Assembly: GCA_026260175.1 (NCBI GenBank)
Contig: JAKCWW010007025.1
Location: 1-23,874 of the forward strand
Direction: 5' to 3'
Length of the DNA: 23,874 bases
Source: Reticulitermes lucifugus
Taxonomy: Eukaryota; Arthropoda; Insecta; Blattodea; Rhinotermitidae
Within the stretch, counting starts at the first letter, position 1, and each line of letters begins with the position of its first letter. The notes below the pieces were generated by a model that worked only from the letters and a program-made list of their open reading frames with translations, did not search any database and was not told where the DNA came from. The position numbers were made by a program, and so were the translations under genes. This document shows, in pieces, positions 19,951 to 23,874 of the stretch.

Positions 19951-20228
19951 ACCACAAATTAAAGGAAATCGAATTCTAAAACCCCCGCGGGCGTCAGTTC
20001 TTTCCAGTCTCTTATTATGAATTAAAATGAGATTTGGCAGGCTAATATTTACATTAAACATTTGGCAGATAGATTCATGAAGCAAAGTTACGCCATTTAA
20101 ATTGGAGCAACAAGTTTGTTGTTACTTGTACGTCCACACAGCTGCGAAGTCTGGCCGAGTCGTCCACACCAGTAAATGCATGGGATCGCGCAAAATATCC
20201 AACATATACAAATGGCTGATATGTCGTT

Positions 20229-20345
20229 TGTGTTATGACAGGTCGTAGTGTCGCAGGTGGGTACAGACGTTTCGGAGAAACATGATGCTTCCGTCTTTTA
20301 TCCTGAAAGAAGCAGTATGTTCCTCCAAAACGTGGATACCTAACA
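20229..20345. repeat. Palindromic repeat with hammerhead relics on both arms
   Basis: The left arm from 20259 (gggtacagacgtttcggaga) is an imperfect inverse of the right arm ending at 20340 (cctccaaaacgtggatacc). On the + strand TATC (20299-20302) pairs with GATA (20335-20338) as helix I, the core is CTGAAAGA with one extra A, and G20334 replaces the cleavage nucleotide, which hammerheads do not tolerate. Confidence 0.6.
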
Positions 20346-21629
20346 AAAGACACGATAAAGATAGGCCTAAACTTAAATGATGTTGTGGAGAATGGGCATA
20401 GAGCTCTTTTTTCTATTAACCTTCCGCAACAGATGAAGGTAACTGGTTAGCTTCACGCCCTAGCCGCTTTGTTCCTTGTACCCACTAGATAGAGAGCTGG
20501 AAGAGTTCCATAGCCGGTCAGGACGCGGTGGAGAAGGAAAAATTTTCTGTTGAGCCAGAGCGTTTCAACACCCGATTTCCCGGATGTCAACTTCTTATAC
20601 AATATACAGGCTAGTGAAAAATCTCTTGACACTCGTACGTAAGCATATTGCACCTAGTGTCAGTGACTTTCAGCTGTCTTGTATTTACATTTCATAAATA
20701 TGGTCATCACAATTAATACAGCACATTTGTCAATAAATTATACAAACCCGTCGAGTAAAACCTTGAGCCCCGCAAAAGTAATTACACGTTTCTGGCGCGT
20801 TTACATCGATAAACTGCAAAACTGTGAAGTGTAAATCTTTGCGGCGCAACTCGTGTGCATGTCAGACGCGTAAATTTATCGTTGCGGCGAAAATGTTAAA
20901 CTGACTGATTAAATACGCTTGTGATCACAGCCGTGTTCAGAATTACGCAAGACTTGATAAGGTTAAAGTGTAATGATTACTGCCGCAAAACAATTACACT
21001 GTGAGCAGAGTCATGTGAAGGAGCAACATACTGCGCATGCCTGTAACTACTTCTGACAGCGAAGAGTGAAACTGATGGAAGCTTGCACACAGACCAGTTG
21101 ATAAAAATTTTTGGCCGACTGATTTATAAATTTAGATGAATTTCATTTGGCAAAGCATTGCTTTGCTTGTTGCCAGCAAGAAATATGTCTTCCGGGCCGC
21201 TCTTACAGGCGGACGTAACGAAAGCAGACTCCTGCAAACGAGCAAACTTAACGAAATATGAGGAAAGAATTTCGTGATCTGTTTAAATACTTAGCGAAGC
21301 TCTTAACTCCTTACAGCACAGAGGTAATATAATGTGTCACCTGCTTTTATATTTTAAAACATCTGCAGTTCGCCCACGCAATTTATTTATGTGTATCGTA
21401 GGATTCGCGCAATAACGGTGATTTGTTCCCTAAACAGCATTAGCCAACTGGTCTTTCAAATGCACACATGCTTGTTTTATGTGAAGGAAGAACTGAATTT
21501 CTAAACATTCTTTAGTTGTTGTCCCACTCTAGGGTTTAACTGGTTAAAAAAAAAGCGTTTCGAAGATATTCTATTTCGAATCTGAATGTTCAAAATTAAT
21601 AAACCGTTAAATTCATTTCGCCTCATATC
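20346..21629. other. No gene recognised
   Basis: The minus frame 20453-20653 contains the shared repeat phrase near 20452-20471 and is not a gene. 20780-20900 is CpG-richer with alternating CGCG-type words, function unknown. No tandem arrays or long inverted repeats were seen. Confidence 0.4.
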
Positions 21630-21810
21630 AGGGTTAACATTCATAATTTCCATTATAAAGACAAACATCTAAATCTGTTGAGCAAAATGATCGCTGTATA
21701 ATGTGAGAATCATATGAAACACATAAATACACTGCGTGGGAAAAGTGAAATTTTTTAACTTATATGCAGGTGGAACTTACAGTAGACATGGTGCTTTAAA
21801 TGTTTAAAAG
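21630..21810 (+). repeat. Dispersed repeat family F, copy 5
   Basis: Contains AATGTGAGAATCATATGAAA at 21700-21719, then CACATAAATACACTGCGTGG and GTAGACATGGTGCTTTAAAT, the same block order as copies 2 and 3. Confidence 0.6.
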
Positions 21811-22402
21811 ATAAGCAAAACCCCAGAAATAAAACTTAAATTTATCGATCATTTAAGAACATGCATTATCACATGATATCCTAGTTTATTTCATGTAAGT
21901 ATTCATACGCAAATTTAAGTACATGTTCATAAAATGAATGGGTAAGAGAAAATTTATTTCTTTCTGACCAGATGTGTGTGTGTTTCTTCTGGGAAATAAA
22001 ATATTCGGGGTTTTGTGAAGCATGGTAAAAAAAATTTTCGATTACATAAAAAGACAGGGGATTTCTTTACCATTTGATTTAATAGGCCTCTATCCCTTTA
22101 ACAAAATTCTACACATTAGACTCAACCCAGTTATGTGAAGTTAACAATTCAGTCGATATCCTTTGTTTCTGAACTATCTCACTCTGAAGATTGTCGTGTG
22201 CATGTGCCCTGGAAATGCCAGGGAACGCTCCTAGCTGTGTCGTCAGACCGTTTTATGTTCACAGCAAAGAAATAAAGCAAACAAACGAGCAGCGTCATCC
22301 GAAATTAAACAGGCGTGATGACATTGTTACATGCAGACACGGTGCGTCATTAAACGATGCCGCAAGTGGCCATCGATGTGTCCCACAAAAATGCTGCTGT
22401 TT
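21811..22402. other. No gene recognised
   Basis: AT-rich. The longest frame outside twist (22191-22616, 141 codons) begins here, but it runs through a hammerhead relic and into a palindromic repeat, so it is not treated as a gene. Confidence 0.45.
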
Positions 22403-22445
22403 CTACCCTGAAGATGGAGGAGTATTTGCCTCTGAAATGCTGGCA
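22403..22445 (+). ncRNA. Hammerhead relic with intact core and helix II
   Basis: Core CTGAAGA at 22408-22414 follows CTACC. After the extra T, helix II GAGG (22417-22420) pairs with CCTC (22429-22432). GAA is at 22434-22436, preceded by an additional T. Helix III is ATGC instead of ACGT and the 3' strand of helix I is GGCA instead of GGTA, so only two helix I pairs remain. Activity would be poor. Confidence 0.55.
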
Positions 22446-22582
22446 CACGGCGTCACGTTCAAGAAGGTACTAATATTGATGTCTTTACAGTCTTCATCCC
22501 ACAAATTCACTTTAACACCATCGTATCATGGCCAAGGTCTCTTTAACAATTTGAAGCAACTTCGACAATTGCGAGGCCTTCA

Positions 22583-22738
22583 CTCTTCTGGGTTGTTACG
22601 CAGAGTTGTTTGGTAGTTAGTTACCAACATTTCGGGACAGCCTATCGGTCCGTTGAAGATGGGACAGATAGGCTGTCCGAAACTTCAGTAACTAACTACT
22701 AACAACGCTGAGTAACAACCCAGAAGAGCAAAGATCTT
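22583..22738. repeat. 156-bp palindrome with about 68-bp arms
   Basis: The outermost 17 bp (CTCTTCTGGGTTGTTAC, 22583-22599) are perfectly inverted at 22722-22738, and the match continues with few differences through GTAGTTAGTTAC, TTTCGG and GACAGCCTATC to the centre. On the + strand the centre keeps TTGAAGA (22653-22659), helix II GGACAG/CTGTCC (22662-22667, 22673-22678, loop ATAGG), GAA (22679-22681) and ACTT. Core position 1 and helix III are changed, and helix I does not pair. This is the best-preserved palindrome of the family here. Confidence 0.85.
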
Positions 22739-22894
22739 ATTTAAACCGCCATGGAAGCCTGAAATTACGCATTCGACAATGATGTTACGTCCTTTCTGAG
22801 CCCCCTGTCGAAATACTGTGCCCTACAGCTGAAGGAACTGCAGTGTTACGCTCACTTTTCTGTCAGACATAGATGTTTGTGTGGCAGATCGAGG
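22739..22894. other. No feature seen
   Basis: Short spacer between two palindromic repeats, without recognisable content. Confidence 0.4.
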
Positions 22895-23070
22895 GTCTTC
22901 ACGGCGGTGACTTGTCTGGTAGAAAATTACTGACACTGCGGAGAAACGTACTGCCTATAGCGTCAGGATAAAAAAAGTTGAGAGGAGCGAAAGAGAGAAA
23001 AGATAGGCAGAAGTTCCTCCGAAAGGACGCTGTAAATTTCTACCAGAACACACGACGTCATATTCCAGAA
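22895..23070. repeat. Palindromic repeat, diverged arms
   Basis: The left arm (about 22898-22966: TCTGGTAGAAAATTACTGAC, then GGAGAAACGTACTGCC) inverts onto the right arm (about 23001-23070: GATAGGCAGAAGTTCCTCCG, then AAATTTCTACCAGAA and CATATTCCAGAA). A purine-rich AGAG segment fills the centre. The hammerhead core has been lost. Confidence 0.65.
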
Positions 23071-23330
23071 TGTGTTAATATTCAAGACACTTTAATATTT
23101 TAGAAGTGCAGGCAAGTTTCGGCTTTAAACCGGGTTCTCATTTTGTTGCTGAAGAAAACATTTATGTTTAATTTAATATTTACATATTTAAACAGCAATT
23201 ACACAGTAATGTGACTTAAACTGATTTAACGCGTATATAATATTCATGCAAGATTTAAATGTTATGACGTGTGAGAGATAAGATTTAGCAACAAAAAGGC
23301 AAGTAGACGGCCTGGTGGTTGTGTCATCTA
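23071..23330. other. No feature seen
   Basis: AT-rich spacer without recognisable content. Confidence 0.4.
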
Positions 23331-23345
23331 GATTGAGACCGTTTA

Positions 23346-23404
23346 GTCTGGTAAGTGCGTACGAATGCTTCGTAGGAACACAGTACCCCCATCATCAGGC
23401 TACC
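23346..23404 (-). ncRNA. Hammerhead relic with intact CTGATGA core
   Basis: On the minus strand GGTAGC precedes the intact core CTGATGA (23392-23398), then the extra T and GGGGGTACTGTGTTCC. GAA follows at 23369-23371, with GCAT in place of the self-complementary helix III. Helix II pairing is poor and helix I does not close. The outer arm TTACCAGACTAAAC matches the family. Confidence 0.5.
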
Positions 23405-23521
23405 TGCATTCTTCAGAAAACCATCACTACACAAAACCAGAGCACGAAAAAGTAGCGTATTTTGAAATGTTGCCTTGGGCGCAAAAACATCTACTTCGGC
23501 AATGAGTAGATACTGATATAG

Positions 23522-23874
23522 TGGACCGGCTGTAAGTAGACAGAAGGGACCAATATTATGTTGCCAGTGTTGTGGGACCGTCCCTGCAGACGGAAGGTAC
23601 CGTCATTTTGGGACCGTCCGTGTGTAGACTGAAGGTACAGGTACTGAGGGACCTTCCGTGTGTGTAAGCAAGGTACCGATATTGTGGGACGGTCTGTGTG
23701 TAGACTGAAGGTACAGGTACTGAGGGACCTTCCGTGTGTGTAGGCAAGGTACCGACAATGTGGGACGGTCTGTGTGTAGACTGAAGGTACAGGTACTGCG
23801 GGACCTTCCGTGTGTGTAGGCAAGGTACCGACAATGTGGGACGGTCTGTGTGTAGACTGAAGGTACAGGTACTG
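23522..23874. repeat. Satellite of 76-bp dimeric units (two 38-bp halves)
   Basis: Half A (gggacggtctgtgtgtagac, then tgaaggtacaggtactga) and half B (gggaccttccgtgtgtgtag, then gcaaggtaccgacaatgt) are each 38 bp and alternate exactly: A 23610, B 23648, A 23686, B 23724, A 23762, B 23800, A 23838 (cut by the window end). A 36-bp half unit precedes at 23574 and a degraded one at 23522. Because 76 is not a multiple of three, minus-strand frames (23491-23834) cycle through all three readings and look like repetitive proteins; they are artefacts. Confidence 0.95.

Noticed and set aside
22191..22616. 141-codon + strand frame, the longest outside twist
   Set aside because: It crosses a hammerhead relic (22403-22445) and enters the palindrome starting at 22583, encodes no recognisable domain, and its phrase YPEDGGVFAS is a by-product of the repeat arm.
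23491..23834. Repetitive minus-strand proteins
   Set aside because: They are readings of a 76-bp tandem satellite; the unit length is not a multiple of three, so the peptide repeats cycle through frames without selection.

Overview
This window is eukaryotic, repeat-rich, mostly non-coding DNA from an arthropod and almost certainly an insect. One protein-coding gene can be supported: a twist orthologue on the + strand, the bHLH transcription factor of early mesoderm. It has two coding exons. Exon 1 (5433-6354) carries the N-terminal region, a histidine run and the whole bHLH. Exon 2 (11245-11411) carries the C-terminal WR motif ([13 protein letters not shown]). A 4.89 kb intron with a 154-base assembly gap (10518-10671) separates them. 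The codon phases of donor and acceptor agree, and the joined frame gives 362 residues. The repeat types (tRNA-derived SINEs, hammerhead-bearing palindromic repeats, hAT-type debris) suggest a large-genome hemimetabolous insect, perhaps a cockroach or termite. That is an inference from memory, not a search result.

Layout: 1-4600 is upstream repeat debris: an AAT microsatellite, a hammerhead motif, a 34-bp minisatellite, two palindromic repeats and hAT-like scraps. 4600-5432 is the probable twist promoter and 5' leader, with a candidate TATA box at 4964. 5433-11411 is twist, its intron filled with transposable-element remnants including an essentially perfect antisense hammerhead ribozyme (8339-8382), a 20-bp perfect hairpin (8705-8748) and a SINE around the gap. 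11412-23520 holds no recognisable gene; it contains SINEs, a 165-bp hAT-type MITE with an 8-bp target duplication, a dispersed repeat family and many more palindromic repeats. 23520-23874 is a tandem satellite of 76-bp dimeric units running off the window end.

The most interesting thread is a family of palindromic repeats, about a dozen relics on both strands, whose arms carry hammerhead-ribozyme signatures: CTGANGA core, helix II, GAA, a short self-complementary helix III, then a cleavage nucleotide. Copies differ in primary sequence but keep pairing in helices I and II (for example CCCC/GGGG, TTACC/GGTAA and GACACA/TGTGTC for helix I). This matches what is known of hammerheads in Penelope-like retroelements and animal retrozymes. 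Every copy also has one extra U between the core and helix II, which deserves a test. No tRNA, rRNA or CRISPR locus was found.
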